Made by a program: the position numbers and the translations under genes. From a virus: DNA of 64,000 nucleotides. The notes beneath the pieces are model-generated. The model worked only from the letters and a program-made list of their open reading frames with translations, was not told the DNA's origin and ran no database searches. This document shows, piece after piece, positions 29,468-39,071 of the stretch. How positions within the stretch are numbered: the first letter of the stretch is position 1; the number at the start of each line of letters is the position of its first letter. Where the stretch lies: the IMG/VR virus record IMGVR_UViG_3300047384_000085, positions 1 through 64,000 of that record, one strand, 5' to 3'.

Positions 29468-30564
29468 TGAGTACAAATTTCTTTCAAAACTTTGAGAAAA
29501 TATATTACCAGTTTGGTGATGAGAGCAGTTTTTCTCTAATGCAAAACCTGACTCAATATGTAGATCTTATTGATCATTTGAAATCTCAAACAGCATTCTA
29601 TGAAGATTACACAATTAAGTCGGGAGATAGACCAGACACGTTATCGTTACAGTTATATGGTGATCCAAAGTATTACTGGACATTCTTTTTGTTGAATGAT
29701 GACTTACGTGAATCTGGTTGGCCCTTAAAGAACGAAGAAGTTTTAAAAAGAACGAAAGAGTTTTATCCTCACCGTGTACTTACGATCAACAGTGATATTA
29801 GTTCGGCAGAAGGTGGGTATGACTTTAGAGTAGGTCGAAGAATTGAAGGCAATGACTCTGGTACACACGGTATAATCATCAAACGTAATCTAGATCTAGG
29901 TCAATTGATAGTAGATGTGAAAACTGATGCTAAATTACTTGACCCTCCAAGGGAGTTCATACTAGATGTGAATAGTAACGGTGTGGCAGAAATTCAGTTA
30001 ACCAATGAACAAGAAATTTTTGCTACTCCAGATCTCTGGAAATTAACTAAACAGGACTTGAGTGAAACCGACTCCGAACCACTCTTGGTTGCTGGACACA
30101 ATATAGAACTTACGGAGTTAAACACTAAAGCAAAGATAACAAGTATACCTTTCCAACCCGATGACAATGTTCGTACTTTTGAATATAAACTAGTTCCTGT
30201 CATAAACTTAATTAATCCAGTCGAAGGTAGATTCCTCCCAGGCGAAGTTCTGAGAATGTTCGACCCAACGACAGGATTAGAAGTTCAAAAAAGAATTGCC
30301 CTAGATGATGACGGAGACGATAGTACATTAGACTATCAATCAGAAACCGCTCAGTATCTTGCCGTTCATCATTATGAGAACTCTGATGGAGAATTTGTAG
30401 ACATTGATCCGTATAATTCAACTCTTCCATCAGGATTGACCGCAGTTACCAATCTAGAAAGGGTTCAGAAAAAGAATGATGATTTAAAACAAATTAAAAT
30501 TTTAAAACCAGATATGATACAGACAATAGTTAAAGACTTTTATAGTCTAATGAATCAAAGATGA
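29467..30564 (+). CDS. 53: gp53-like baseplate wedge protein, enlarged
   Basis: The N-terminal 110 residues fit gp53: YTIKSGDRPDTLSLQLYGDP and YYWTFFLLNDDLRESGWPL, the LysM-like part of T4 gp53 (ELANAIYGNPQLYWVLLMCN). The C-terminus LKQIKILKPDMIQTIVKDFY matches T4 LRQIKIIAKSDINSFMNDLI. T4 gp53 has 196 residues and this one 365, so an insert of roughly 170 residues lies between the two conserved parts. gp53 joins wedges around the hub. It overlaps both neighbours by one to four bases. Confidence 0.85.
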   Translation: MSTNFFQNFEKIYYQFGDESSFSLMQNLTQYVDLIDHLKSQTAFYEDYTIKSGDRPDTLSLQLYGDPKYYWTFFLLNDDLRESGWPLKNEEVLKRTKEFYPHRVLTINSDISSAEGGYDFRVGRRIEGNDSGTHGIIIKRNLDLGQLIVDVKTDAKLLDPPREFILDVNSNGVAEIQLTNEQEIFATPDLWKLTKQDLSETDSEPLLVAGHNIELTELNTKAKITSIPFQPDDNVRTFEYKLVPVINLINPVEGRFLPGEVLRMFDPTTGLEVQKRIALDDDGDDSTLDYQSETAQYLAVHHYENSDGEFVDIDPYNSTLPSGLTAVTNLERVQKKNDDLKQIKILKPDMIQTIVKDFYSLMNQR

Positions 30565-31901
30565 GTGTACAGAACGACAATCAATCGCAATACAAAATCA
30601 CTCAGGCGTACATAACGTCTGAGTCTTTAGGTGGTGATGTCGATCCTTCCGCCAGAGTAAACATAAACAGTAGTATTGTTGAATTGGTATTTTTTGAGAG
30701 TCTAGAAAAAGCATATATTTCTGGTCAGATTGCAGTATCGGACGATCAAGGTTTCGTTGATGCTATTGGATTTTCTGGAACAGAAAGATTGTTTATCGAA
30801 ATGGCAACTGAAGACCCTTCTTTACAACCAGTAATGTCTAGATCATTTATTATGACTAGTATCGATCAATCAATTAAATCAAACGATGCTGGGCAAGCCA
30901 GTATATATGTATTTACTATTATCGATGAACATGCATTTTTGAGTAAGACTAAAAAGGTTAGTAGGTCGTTGACCGATTCTCTTGAAAATGAGATAATGAA
31001 GTTATGTATTCAGGACATGAAAAAGAAGATTGATGTTTCTTATCTTTACCCTTCTATTCAAAACAACGTTAAAGTACTCATACCTTATCTGCATCCACTT
31101 GAGGCATGTGAGTGGTTAAGAGATCGTGCGACTACAGTAAATGGTTGTCCATTGTTCTTGTATGCTTCTATCCACGACACCAATTTAAGATTGGGTAGTC
31201 TGGATAAGATGTTGGAACAAAAACCTTGGAACGAGAAACTTCCATATTTGTATTCGCCATCAAACGTAAGGAGGACAGAAGACAAGTCTCCGTTGCATCG
31301 TACAATGCAAGTACAAACTATGCGATCTAGTAAAATGCAGAATACAATGAAACAACTTATGTCGGGTGGTATTGGTGCTATCTATAATAACACAAATTTA
31401 GGAACAGGTCAAGTTACTTCTCAACGTTTTGATGTCACTAAAGTTATTAAAAAGTTAGTGAATAATGAAATTATACCTAACAACAAAACTCAAAATGTTT
31501 ATCCCGAAGAATTTAAAATCGATGATAAGTCTTTACATAATCAAGAAGCAAAAATATTTCATCAGATCACGTCTACTGGCACATATGGGACATGGAAGAG
31601 TTATCATGATGAGTTAAAGCCAGGAACATTTACTGTGAAGGTTGGTAACTACGCTATTCGTAATATGTTATATAAAAATATGTTTGAGGTTACTGTGCCT
31701 GGAGCAGGGTTTATTGTTTCGAAAGCAAGTGTTGGTGATATTGTAACAATCAATACCTTATCAGACGATGGTGACAACACAACAAGGGCGACATTTGATC
31801 AATTACGATCAGGTGACTTTTTGATTTATAATGTCAGACACACATTCAAGAATACTCGACATGATGTTGTCATGTCCGTATGTAAGTTGGTGAGGGGATA
31901 A
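30561..31901 (+). CDS. 27: gp27-like baseplate hub protein
   Basis: The 446-residue protein has the features of gp27/gpD-type hub proteins: a beta-rich first part (SIVELVFFESLEKAYISGQI), a central LHPLEACEWLRDRATTVNGC and PLFLYASIHD, and a late beta domain (GDFLIYNVRHTFKNTRHDVV). T4 gp27 (391 aa) forms a trimeric torus at the hub that carries gp5 below and the tube above. The position directly before the gp5-like genes supports this. ATGA overlap with gp53. Confidence 0.75.
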   Translation: MSVQNDNQSQYKITQAYITSESLGGDVDPSARVNINSSIVELVFFESLEKAYISGQIAVSDDQGFVDAIGFSGTERLFIEMATEDPSLQPVMSRSFIMTSIDQSIKSNDAGQASIYVFTIIDEHAFLSKTKKVSRSLTDSLENEIMKLCIQDMKKKIDVSYLYPSIQNNVKVLIPYLHPLEACEWLRDRATTVNGCPLFLYASIHDTNLRLGSLDKMLEQKPWNEKLPYLYSPSNVRRTEDKSPLHRTMQVQTMRSSKMQNTMKQLMSGGIGAIYNNTNLGTGQVTSQRFDVTKVIKKLVNNEIIPNNKTQNVYPEEFKIDDKSLHNQEAKIFHQITSTGTYGTWKSYHDELKPGTFTVKVGNYAIRNMLYKNMFEVTVPGAGFIVSKASVGDIVTINTLSDDGDNTTRATFDQLRSGDFLIYNVRHTFKNTRHDVVMSVCKLVRG

Positions 31902-32788
31902 TGAAGGCAATTCAAACAGAATACTACGGTGATAATACTCGTTGGTTTGTGGCAGATGTCATTGACCACACACCCCCATACGGATATGAAGGTCGTGTCA
32001 AGATTCGTATCCACGGTATACACAATCCATCGACAAGAGAAATACCTCAGAACGATCTACCTTGGGCCCAAGTGGTATTACCCACAACCGAAGGTGGTGT
32101 GTCTGGTCTAGGTAGAACACCCAGACTCACTTCAGGTGCAACCGTATTTGGATTCTTCATGGACGGAATCGCATCTCAGGTTCCTTTGGTTGTAGGGTCA
32201 ATACCTAAGACAGAATATCCTACTCGTGTACAGAGACAAGTAGAGTTTAGTACTATCCAAGAAAGGATTGATCAAGAAGAAGTTTTTTATGAACAAGAGA
32301 TACAAGTTATCGATTCAGCTAAGGTTGAAGATACTGAGTATGATTTTGTATACGGAGACACTGTCGAATCACGTAAACTAGAAGCAATAAAATATTTTAT
32401 GAATGCTGGTTACAACCTAAATCAATCAATAGGTATGGTCGCTTGTCTGTTAAATGTGTCTAATTTAAATAAAACTGGAATAGAAGAACAAACAGAACAG
32501 AATCCTCTGGGTATTGCTGGTTGGAAAAATGAACGAAAACTTCTATTGAAACGATTCTCGAATGACTGGAGAAAGTTCAGTTCTCAGTTGGTGTTTATTA
32601 AGTACGAACTAAATAGTACTCAAGCAGCTGCGAACATACGACTAAAAAGAACCGACACTCTAGAGAAAGATTCACCAAACAGTTGTCAGAGAATTTTTGG
32701 AAAATATTATCTTGGTTTTAAAAAGGATGATCAATTCCAAAGTGTTGATAAACTTGTTGTCGGTCTTCAAACTTTGGTAGGCGAATAA
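31901..32788 (+). CDS. gp5-like spike: OB fold plus lysozyme-like domain
   Basis: The first ~105 residues correspond to the OB domain of T4 gp5: NTRWFVADVIDHTPPYGYEG, RVKIRIHGIHNP, DLPWAQVVLPTTEGGVSGLG and FFMDGIASQVPLVVGS. From about residue 155 a region resembles phage tail lysozymes (LEAIKYFMNAGYNLNQSIGM, later NPLGIAGWKNERKLLLKRF). Where those enzymes have a catalytic Glu (A-E-S-x-F-N-P) this protein has LLNVSNLNKTG, so it is probably inactive. There is no beta-helix, unlike T4 gp5; that part is encoded by the gene at 34711. Confidence 0.75.
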   Translation: MKAIQTEYYGDNTRWFVADVIDHTPPYGYEGRVKIRIHGIHNPSTREIPQNDLPWAQVVLPTTEGGVSGLGRTPRLTSGATVFGFFMDGIASQVPLVVGSIPKTEYPTRVQRQVEFSTIQERIDQEEVFYEQEIQVIDSAKVEDTEYDFVYGDTVESRKLEAIKYFMNAGYNLNQSIGMVACLLNVSNLNKTGIEEQTEQNPLGIAGWKNERKLLLKRFSNDWRKFSSQLVFIKYELNSTQAAANIRLKRTDTLEKDSPNSCQRIFGKYYLGFKKDDQFQSVDKLVVGLQTLVGE

Positions 32789-34714
32789 ATGGCGTTAAGT
32801 AAAGAACAGTTAAACGATAGGTTGAACCATAACCAAAAAGGTCAAAGTTTTGGTACAGATGTATTGTCCAATGCTATCGACCTAAAGGAAAAGAACTTCG
32901 CAAAGAACGCAACTCTTCTTGGTGATGGGCCTGGCAGTATACATGCTGGTATCGAATCACTGGAAAGTAAAGTAGATAATGCAGGGAGTACATCTACTGG
33001 TGATGCGATGTGTTCCTTCGGTGACGAGGTTACTGGTATCTCTGGTGTACCCGACCCAACAAAGATAGAAGTTGATTTATCCGTTCCAGTATTTACCGTT
33101 TCTTCTAATACACCTAGTTCCGATTCTGCTGTAGAGACAACAATAACAGCAGGCGCAACAGAGAATCAACCTGTATCATCGGTAGTACAACAACTTACAG
33201 GACTAGGCGCACCTACGGCAAAACTAGAAACACAGACTCTAGGCGGTTCCTCATTAGATGCGATTGATGCGACTGCAAGTGATGCGACTGGTAAATCAAA
33301 TGTATTGAAAGATAAGATTCAAGGTGTGGCGGCGGAAACCAAGGCCGCATCTGGTACTGGTGGTGGCGCATCTGGTGGACTAGGTGCTGTCACAGGTGCG
33401 TTGAAGAAAGCGGGAGATATGATATCAGAAGTCGCAAAAGAAGTTTCGTCTATTCCTTCTTTAAATCCTAATGCGCCTGATCTCAGTAATGTGAAAAACT
33501 CTGTAGGATCAATACCAGATCCATCTAGTGTGGGTAATCTAAATTCCGTTTCTGTATCGATAGGAACGATTGATGACGAGATTTCTAACAAGATAAACCC
33601 TTCGGCCGACAAGTTAAATGAGTCGCAGAAAGAACAGGATGGATTTTTTAATCGTAACCCAGTCAAAACTGGTCTAGGTCTACTACAAGATCTTGTTGAA
33701 GACATAACTAAAAACGTTACATCTAAAATTAAAACATTTACCAGTAATGCAAAACTACCTAATACCGCAGTTTCCGATATTGCCACCAATGCCTTGAATA
33801 CTCAAAGTGAGGAAGATAGAGACAAGGCAACTCAAGACATCATTAGAAGAGATACGACATTTAGTCCAGAAATGAAAGCAGTTGTCGATAACGTACCTGA
33901 AGGATTTTCCAATTCGGATTTCGTGGCAGATCTAAAAGTGAAAGCTGAAGCAGCGAACATCCCAGATGAGGAAATACAATTAGTGCAGGGTCGGGTCTTT
34001 CAGGTTCAAGATGAATTGCAACTGTTGGATAGTACTATCTCTGGTAGTTTGATAAAAAGTTCAGACGACTTTGTAGTTGAAGAATATGATCTAAGTGAGA
34101 CACTAACTAAATTTGATGGTCAACAAACTGCGTTTGATACATTCACTTATGTTGATTCCAAAGAAGAACTAGGCGCAGAGTTTAGAAAAATACAAAGAGT
34201 TATAACACAGTTGATTGTCCACGCATCGGATACATACACAAACCAAAACATTGGTTCCGAAGAATTACATATATCCCACAATCAATCAGGCGTTGATGGA
34301 CTACAGTATCATTATGTTATCAGAAGAGATGGTCGTTTACAGAGAGGACGACCATTAGATACCGTAGGTGAGTCTAGTAAACTTAGAGGACATAATATCC
34401 AGTCTATAGATATCTGCATTGTGGGCGGACTAAACTGTTCTACTGGTTGTGAGAATCCAGATCAGTATCGTTCGTCACAATCATTTACTCGTGAACAGAT
34501 GACCACACTAGAATCGTTATGTGAAGCGTTCTACCGAAGATATCATGGTGGACAAGTGTTTGGACACAACGAAATCGAACCACAAGTTACTGACCCATAC
34601 TTCGATGTTTCCCAGTATGTTGAAACGATGTTCCGTAAGAAATCTGTTTATGTAGATCTATTTAAAGACCAATCGTTAACACCAAATGAATTGATAACGA
34701 AGAAACCACAATGA
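32789..34714 (+). CDS. Baseplate protein with C-terminal amidase_2 domain
   Basis: In this 641-residue protein the first ~440 residues are Ser/Thr/Ala/Gly-rich, of low complexity and probably extended or fibrous. The last ~165 form an N-acetylmuramoyl-L-alanine amidase of the T7-lysozyme type: QLIVHASDTYT with the first zinc His near residue 478, LQYHYVIRRDGRLQRGRP with the catalytic-site Tyr, VFGHNEIEP with the second His, and TDPYFDV with the third ligand. It starts right after the OB/lysozyme-like gene and overlaps the needle gene by ATGA. It probably takes over wall cutting during DNA entry. Confidence 0.85.
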   Translation: MALSKEQLNDRLNHNQKGQSFGTDVLSNAIDLKEKNFAKNATLLGDGPGSIHAGIESLESKVDNAGSTSTGDAMCSFGDEVTGISGVPDPTKIEVDLSVPVFTVSSNTPSSDSAVETTITAGATENQPVSSVVQQLTGLGAPTAKLETQTLGGSSLDAIDATASDATGKSNVLKDKIQGVAAETKAASGTGGGASGGLGAVTGALKKAGDMISEVAKEVSSIPSLNPNAPDLSNVKNSVGSIPDPSSVGNLNSVSVSIGTIDDEISNKINPSADKLNESQKEQDGFFNRNPVKTGLGLLQDLVEDITKNVTSKIKTFTSNAKLPNTAVSDIATNALNTQSEEDRDKATQDIIRRDTTFSPEMKAVVDNVPEGFSNSDFVADLKVKAEAANIPDEEIQLVQGRVFQVQDELQLLDSTISGSLIKSSDDFVVEEYDLSETLTKFDGQQTAFDTFTYVDSKEELGAEFRKIQRVITQLIVHASDTYTNQNIGSEELHISHNQSGVDGLQYHYVIRRDGRLQRGRPLDTVGESSKLRGHNIQSIDICIVGGLNCSTGCENPDQYRSSQSFTREQMTTLESLCEAFYRRYHGGQVFGHNEIEPQVTDPYFDVSQYVETMFRKKSVYVDLFKDQSLTPNELITKKPQ

Positions 34715-36150
34715 CAATACAAAACGATAAAGACAAACTAGGACAAAATCCTGCTAGAGACAAAACTCTTGGCGTCCCATTAGACGGTTTCCAAGATCCT
34801 ACAGGTGAGTTTCCCAAGATAAACTACCACTACTCAAACTCTATAAACTATGCGGCTCGTGGTTTTGAAGTAAACGAATTATATCTTGGGGGTGGTGATT
34901 TCAATGTATCACTCAACCTAGAAGATCAACAACCTTCACAGTATCCATTCAATCAGGTTCAAGAGACTGCATCTGGTCATGTGATCGAATACGATGACAC
35001 CCCAGGCGGAGAACGTATTCTTATCAAACACCGTAAAGGTGGTGGTATTGAAATGCGTGCCGATGGTTCTATCATTATATCATCCCCGAACAATAAAGTC
35101 GAGGTGACTGGTGGAGACAATACGGTCATCGTAGAAGGTGATGCAGAGATGGTCTATAAAGGTAATCTGAACCAGACGGTTACAGGTGACTGGAATATGG
35201 ACGTGGGTGGTAACCACAATCTTAACATACATGGACACAATAAGCAAACAGTATTGTTGAACAAAAGAACCGAAGTATGTGGCAACACAGAACATATCAC
35301 TAAACAGTCTGCCTCATACAAGACTGTAGAGAACAAGACAGAACTCGTGTTGGGTAATAACACCGAGTGGACTAAAGGATATTCTAAGGAACATGTTGAG
35401 GGAGAACTCAATGTGTTTACTGACAATCGTTTAATCATGACTGCAAAGGACGAGTACATTCAGACCGCACCAGTAATGGCAATCACAGGTGCAGAGTTAT
35501 CGGTCATGGGTATGAAAGGTGTGATCGGGGGTGAACAGGTAGAGATAACATCACCTGTTTACATGGGGCCAAAAGGTGCGGTTCCATTTGCATCTGGTGC
35601 CGCCTTCTATGGATCATTCCACGGACAGGCAACAGAGGCGATTAGATCATACAATTCAAATGTTGCAAAACACGCTGAAGTATCGGATACGACTAATGGT
35701 CAGTCATATGGTGAAGCGCTTACTTCAGGCGGTAAACATGGTAAGAAAAACAAAGCAGCTGTCGAAACACAAGAGACTCCAACACCGAAGAAACCAGTCC
35801 CACTTGCAGATGCTATCGGTGCAATGATGACTATGGGTGACTTCTCTGTACGTACCGTGACTGTAGATGCTGAAGATGTATTGAAGAACAAGATACTTCT
35901 ACGTGATGACTTCGAAGGTCTCTTTGAGAAGATACCTACAACACAAGAGATTCGATCTACTATTCGTGATACTGCTAACCGTTCTTTGATTGGAAACAAG
36001 ATGGTCGGTGAAGGTAGACTAAATGCACAATACGACAATTCGAGTCCTCCGAAGATTGGTAGAACTGCATCTGCAAAACAGTCTTTACGATTTGGTCGTA
36101 TACCTATCGGCAATTCTATTGGTAGCAGAGGTAAGAGGTTCAAAGGATGA
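34711..36150 (+). CDS. gp5 C-terminal beta-helix spike needle
   Basis: The 479-residue protein matches the C-terminal part of T4 gp5: GHVIEYDDTPGGERILIKHR (T4 GHIQEFDDTPGQERYRLVHP), then short regular repeats such as VTGGDNTVIVEGDAEMVYKG and NLNQTVTGDWNMDVGG that build the three-stranded beta-helix needle. A domain of about 150 residues follows (from GKKNKAAVETQ) with no T4 counterpart. The needle pierces the outer membrane at contraction. Here it is a separate polypeptide, whereas T4 makes it by proteolytic cleavage of gp5. Confidence 0.85.
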   Translation: MTIQNDKDKLGQNPARDKTLGVPLDGFQDPTGEFPKINYHYSNSINYAARGFEVNELYLGGGDFNVSLNLEDQQPSQYPFNQVQETASGHVIEYDDTPGGERILIKHRKGGGIEMRADGSIIISSPNNKVEVTGGDNTVIVEGDAEMVYKGNLNQTVTGDWNMDVGGNHNLNIHGHNKQTVLLNKRTEVCGNTEHITKQSASYKTVENKTELVLGNNTEWTKGYSKEHVEGELNVFTDNRLIMTAKDEYIQTAPVMAITGAELSVMGMKGVIGGEQVEITSPVYMGPKGAVPFASGAAFYGSFHGQATEAIRSYNSNVAKHAEVSDTTNGQSYGEALTSGGKHGKKNKAAVETQETPTPKKPVPLADAIGAMMTMGDFSVRTVTVDAEDVLKNKILLRDDFEGLFEKIPTTQEIRSTIRDTANRSLIGNKMVGEGRLNAQYDNSSPPKIGRTASAKQSLRFGRIPIGNSIGSRGKRFKG

Positions 36151-36743
36151 TTATATTACCAGATCCAATTTACAATCCAAACTTTCTTGATGGTGATAGT
36201 ATTTCGTCAAGAACCAAGTTAGCGCCAGGCGTAACCATTGCGAAATACCTTGGTGCGTATGGAGACAAGACACCGTTCTCTCATATCGGTACGGCAGAAG
36301 AAAGGAAACAGATTGCACGTAACCTTTATCTACATGCAGAGATGTACAGAACGATCAACGGTAATACCGAGTTGTTCAATGATGTACGGTTGATCGTGAG
36401 TGAAGGAATATACAAAGGTGGCCCTCTAGAAACAGTTGGAGGAGACAACATCAAGAAACAAAATGGTCGTGTTGTAGTATATCAAGTTATTGATAGAGAA
36501 GGCAAGATAGACCACGCCTCAACTTATGATATAGCGAAATACTGGAAAGATTATTGTTTTTATGACAAGTTATGTTTAGACTATGACATCTATAATCCAG
36601 ATGGTTCGTTAACCTCACAGATTGTAGTTGAAATAGCAGATGTTCCAGAATCGTTTGACGTTAATTTTAAGTTACAAATTGCAACAAATTATAACGGAAA
36701 ACTTCTTTCTGGTGGCGAATTAACTGAAGTAAAGTTAGACTAA
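36147..36743 (+). CDS. Hypothetical protein between spike and wedge genes
   Basis: The 198-residue protein begins MIILPDPIYNPNFLDGDSIS and has a mixed alpha/beta appearance (IARNLYLHAEMYRTINGNTE, GRVVVYQVIDREGKI, SLTSQIVVEIADVPESFDV). I do not recognise a family; it is not a PAAR tip protein, since the HPAAR-type pattern is absent. The ATGA overlap with the needle gene suggests a role in spike or hub assembly. It ends just before the late promoter of gp25. Confidence 0.6.
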   Translation: MIILPDPIYNPNFLDGDSISSRTKLAPGVTIAKYLGAYGDKTPFSHIGTAEERKQIARNLYLHAEMYRTINGNTELFNDVRLIVSEGIYKGGPLETVGGDNIKKQNGRVVVYQVIDREGKIDHASTYDIAKYWKDYCFYDKLCLDYDIYNPDGSLTSQIVVEIADVPESFDVNFKLQIATNYNGKLLSGGELTEVKLD

Positions 36744-36747
36744 CACG

Positions 36748-36755
36748 TATAAATA
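36748..36755 (+). promoter_or_regulatory. T4-type late promoter before gp25
   Basis: TATAAATA with an expected leader of about 22 bases containing AAGAGA before ATG 36783. Confidence 0.85.
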
Positions 36756-36782
36756 GATACAAGGTTATTTTAAGAGACTATT

Positions 36783-37241
36783 ATGGCAACATTAAAAGCA
36801 TTATCGATAGAGGACGCTAACCTATCGAATCTTGTTACGTTGAAAACTACCCAGAACAAAGAATATTCTGATCTGGATATTTCTCTTGCGTTGACAACAT
36901 CGACAAAAGATGTTTTTAAAAAGACTAACGTAGAAGCGGTTAAGTTTGCGGTGAAGAATCTCTTGTTAACAAATCAAGGCGAAAAACCATTCAATCCATA
37001 TTTTGGCGGAAACCTTTATGATTTCTTATTTGAATTGGCTGACGAACATACAGAAAGAAGTATGATTCGTGAGATTAAAAATGTTATAGAAGTTTACGAA
37101 CCACGTGTTGATATTTCTACCTTAGATGTACGTATTAACATGGCACCAGATCAGAACTCAGCAGAATTAACGATTGTCTTTAAGATAATCAATACTGGAG
37201 AGTTAGCAGAATTCACTACCGTATTAAGTAGGTTAAGATAA
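36783..37241 (+). CDS. 25: gp25-like baseplate wedge protein
   Basis: The 152-residue protein is of the gp25/GpW-lysozyme-like family shared by contractile tails: AVKFAVKNLLLTNQGEKPFN with the conserved L-L-x-T-x-x-G-E-x-P, GGNLYDFLFELADEH, and a C-terminal ELTIVFKIINTGE. In T4, gp25 nucleates sheath assembly at the wedge. It is followed directly by gp6. Length is slightly above T4 gp25 (132 aa). Confidence 0.95.
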   Translation: MATLKALSIEDANLSNLVTLKTTQNKEYSDLDISLALTTSTKDVFKKTNVEAVKFAVKNLLLTNQGEKPFNPYFGGNLYDFLFELADEHTERSMIREIKNVIEVYEPRVDISTLDVRINMAPDQNSAELTIVFKIINTGELAEFTTVLSRLR

Positions 37242-39071
37242 ATGGCGACAACGATTAAATCAACAGCGTTAGACTTTCAGGCAATTAAGAACAACCTGAA
37301 GGAATACCTTCAACAAGAAAAGGAATTTAAAGACTTTAACTTTGAAGCTTCGGGTCTTTCAAATGTTCTTGATGTGTTGGCATACAATACACACATGAAT
37401 GCATTGACCGCTAACTTTGCCTTGAACGAAGCGTTTCTAGGAACCGCACAGTTGCGTAGTTCTTTAGTATCTCTTGCGGAGGGTATTGGTTATATCCCAG
37501 ACAGTAAGAATGCATCTCTTGCTATGATTAAAATGTCGTTGAATTTATCTGCCGTTTCGAACCCAAGTCCTAGAATTGCACTCGCAGCTGGATACAAATT
37601 TGCGACATCTGTTGATGGTGTTGATTATACATTTCAAACAACACAAACTATTTCGGCATCAAATGATGGTTTTGGTTTTTACGAATTTAAACAGGATAAT
37701 GGATCTAACATTATTCCTATTAAGGAAGGTATTGCAAAAACTAAAACCTTTATCTCTGGTGATAACACAGAAAACATTACATATATTATCCCAGATAAAA
37801 ACCTAGATCTTTCTACAGCGGTAGTTAAAGTATTCCCAAGTACTACTGCTATTAATTTCACAGCATATAGTAACATTCTAGACACTACTGTAATAAATGA
37901 GAATAGTACAATATACATTCTCAAAGAAATGCCTAATGGTCATTTCGAATTAACTTTTGGTAACGGTACTACTCTAGGAAAGACTCCTCAGCCAGGGAAT
38001 AAGGTTGTTGTTGAATACTTATCTGTTGCTGGTTCGGATGCAAACTTTGCTGAAGTGTTTGAACCAGTTAGTGCTGTTGCAAATGTTGCACCCAACATCG
38101 ATCAAGTTCCAACAGTTACTACAGAATCAAGAAGTTCTGGCGGAGCAGACAAAGAAACTGCGGAATCGATTCGTAAGAACGCACCTTTCCAATATGCATC
38201 TCAGAATCGAATGGTAACTCACGCAGACTACTCTTCTTTAGTGTTACGTAACTTCTCTTCTTTGATAAAGGATATCAAGACATGGGGCGGAGAAGACAAC
38301 ATTGTAAAAGAATACGGTTGTGTGTACATGTCGGTCTTATTTAATTCCGAAATACCACAGGCGACCATAGATTCGACTAAGATATCTATACTGGATTTAG
38401 CAGAACAATTGTCCATTGCTTCTTTTTCATTAAAATTCTCTGATCCAGTCAAGACATTTATCGAACTAGATACTAACTTTCAGTTTAACGAGAGGTTGAC
38501 TTCATTGACGTTAAACACGATTACATCTGATGTTCGGGAAGTTATCCGTACATACTTCACGAATAATACAGGAAAGTTCGGATTGTCATTCAGAAGATCC
38601 AACTTATTAACTTTGATAGATGATGTTTCTTCTGCCGTTTTATCTTCACGTACTGCTGTTAAGATGCAACAGAGAATCACGCCTATACTTGGCGGTAAGT
38701 ATGACTACAAATTAAAATTCCCAGTTGATATTGCTGCTCAAGATGATGATGAATACATTGTTTCGTCAAGTAACTTTACACTAAATGGTGTTAGTTGTAA
38801 GATAAGAAACAAATTAAGTAGTAACACGTTACAAGTAATCAACCTACAGGACAACCGAGTATTGGTAGATGATGTGGGTTACTATAATACAGACGGTAAT
38901 TTGCATTTGGTTGGATTTCAGGCAGATAGTCTGATATCAGGACAAACACAAATTAAAATTTCAGTTGTCGCTGCGAATCAATCTTCGATCACTCCTGTTC
39001 GGAATGATGTTTTGGAATTTGACGAAGCCGCTTCTCAGATAACTGGCGTACTAACTACAGCGACTAACTAA
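37242..39071 (+). CDS. 6: gp6-like baseplate wedge protein
   Basis: The 609-residue protein follows the gpJ/gp6 pattern: FQAIKNNLKEYLQQEKEFKD, GLSNVLDVLAYNTHMNALTA with NFALNEAFLGTA, and later ESIRKNAPFQYASQNRMVTH with ADYSSLVLRNF. gp6 forms the inner ring that links wedges and drives the dome-to-star change of the baseplate. T4 gp6 has 660 residues. It starts one base after the gp25 stop and overlaps the next gene by one base. Confidence 0.95.
   Translation: MATTIKSTALDFQAIKNNLKEYLQQEKEFKDFNFEASGLSNVLDVLAYNTHMNALTANFALNEAFLGTAQLRSSLVSLAEGIGYIPDSKNASLAMIKMSLNLSAVSNPSPRIALAAGYKFATSVDGVDYTFQTTQTISASNDGFGFYEFKQDNGSNIIPIKEGIAKTKTFISGDNTENITYIIPDKNLDLSTAVVKVFPSTTAINFTAYSNILDTTVINENSTIYILKEMPNGHFELTFGNGTTLGKTPQPGNKVVVEYLSVAGSDANFAEVFEPVSAVANVAPNIDQVPTVTTESRSSGGADKETAESIRKNAPFQYASQNRMVTHADYSSLVLRNFSSLIKDIKTWGGEDNIVKEYGCVYMSVLFNSEIPQATIDSTKISILDLAEQLSIASFSLKFSDPVKTFIELDTNFQFNERLTSLTLNTITSDVREVIRTYFTNNTGKFGLSFRRSNLLTLIDDVSSAVLSSRTAVKMQQRITPILGGKYDYKLKFPVDIAAQDDDEYIVSSSNFTLNGVSCKIRNKLSSNTLQVINLQDNRVLVDDVGYYNTDGNLHLVGFQADSLISGQTQIKISVVAANQSSITPVRNDVLEFDEAASQITGVLTTATN

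Noticed and set aside
33319-36143. Minus-strand open frames of about 150 codons opposite the amidase and needle genes.
   Set aside because: Low-complexity Ser/Thr/Ala-rich coding on the + strand keeps the complementary frames open; no start signals support them.
36744-36782. tRNA or other structured RNA in short intergenic gaps (this and similar ones).
   Set aside because: Gaps are 20-120 bases and are filled by promoters and leaders; no cloverleaf or conserved tRNA box was seen.
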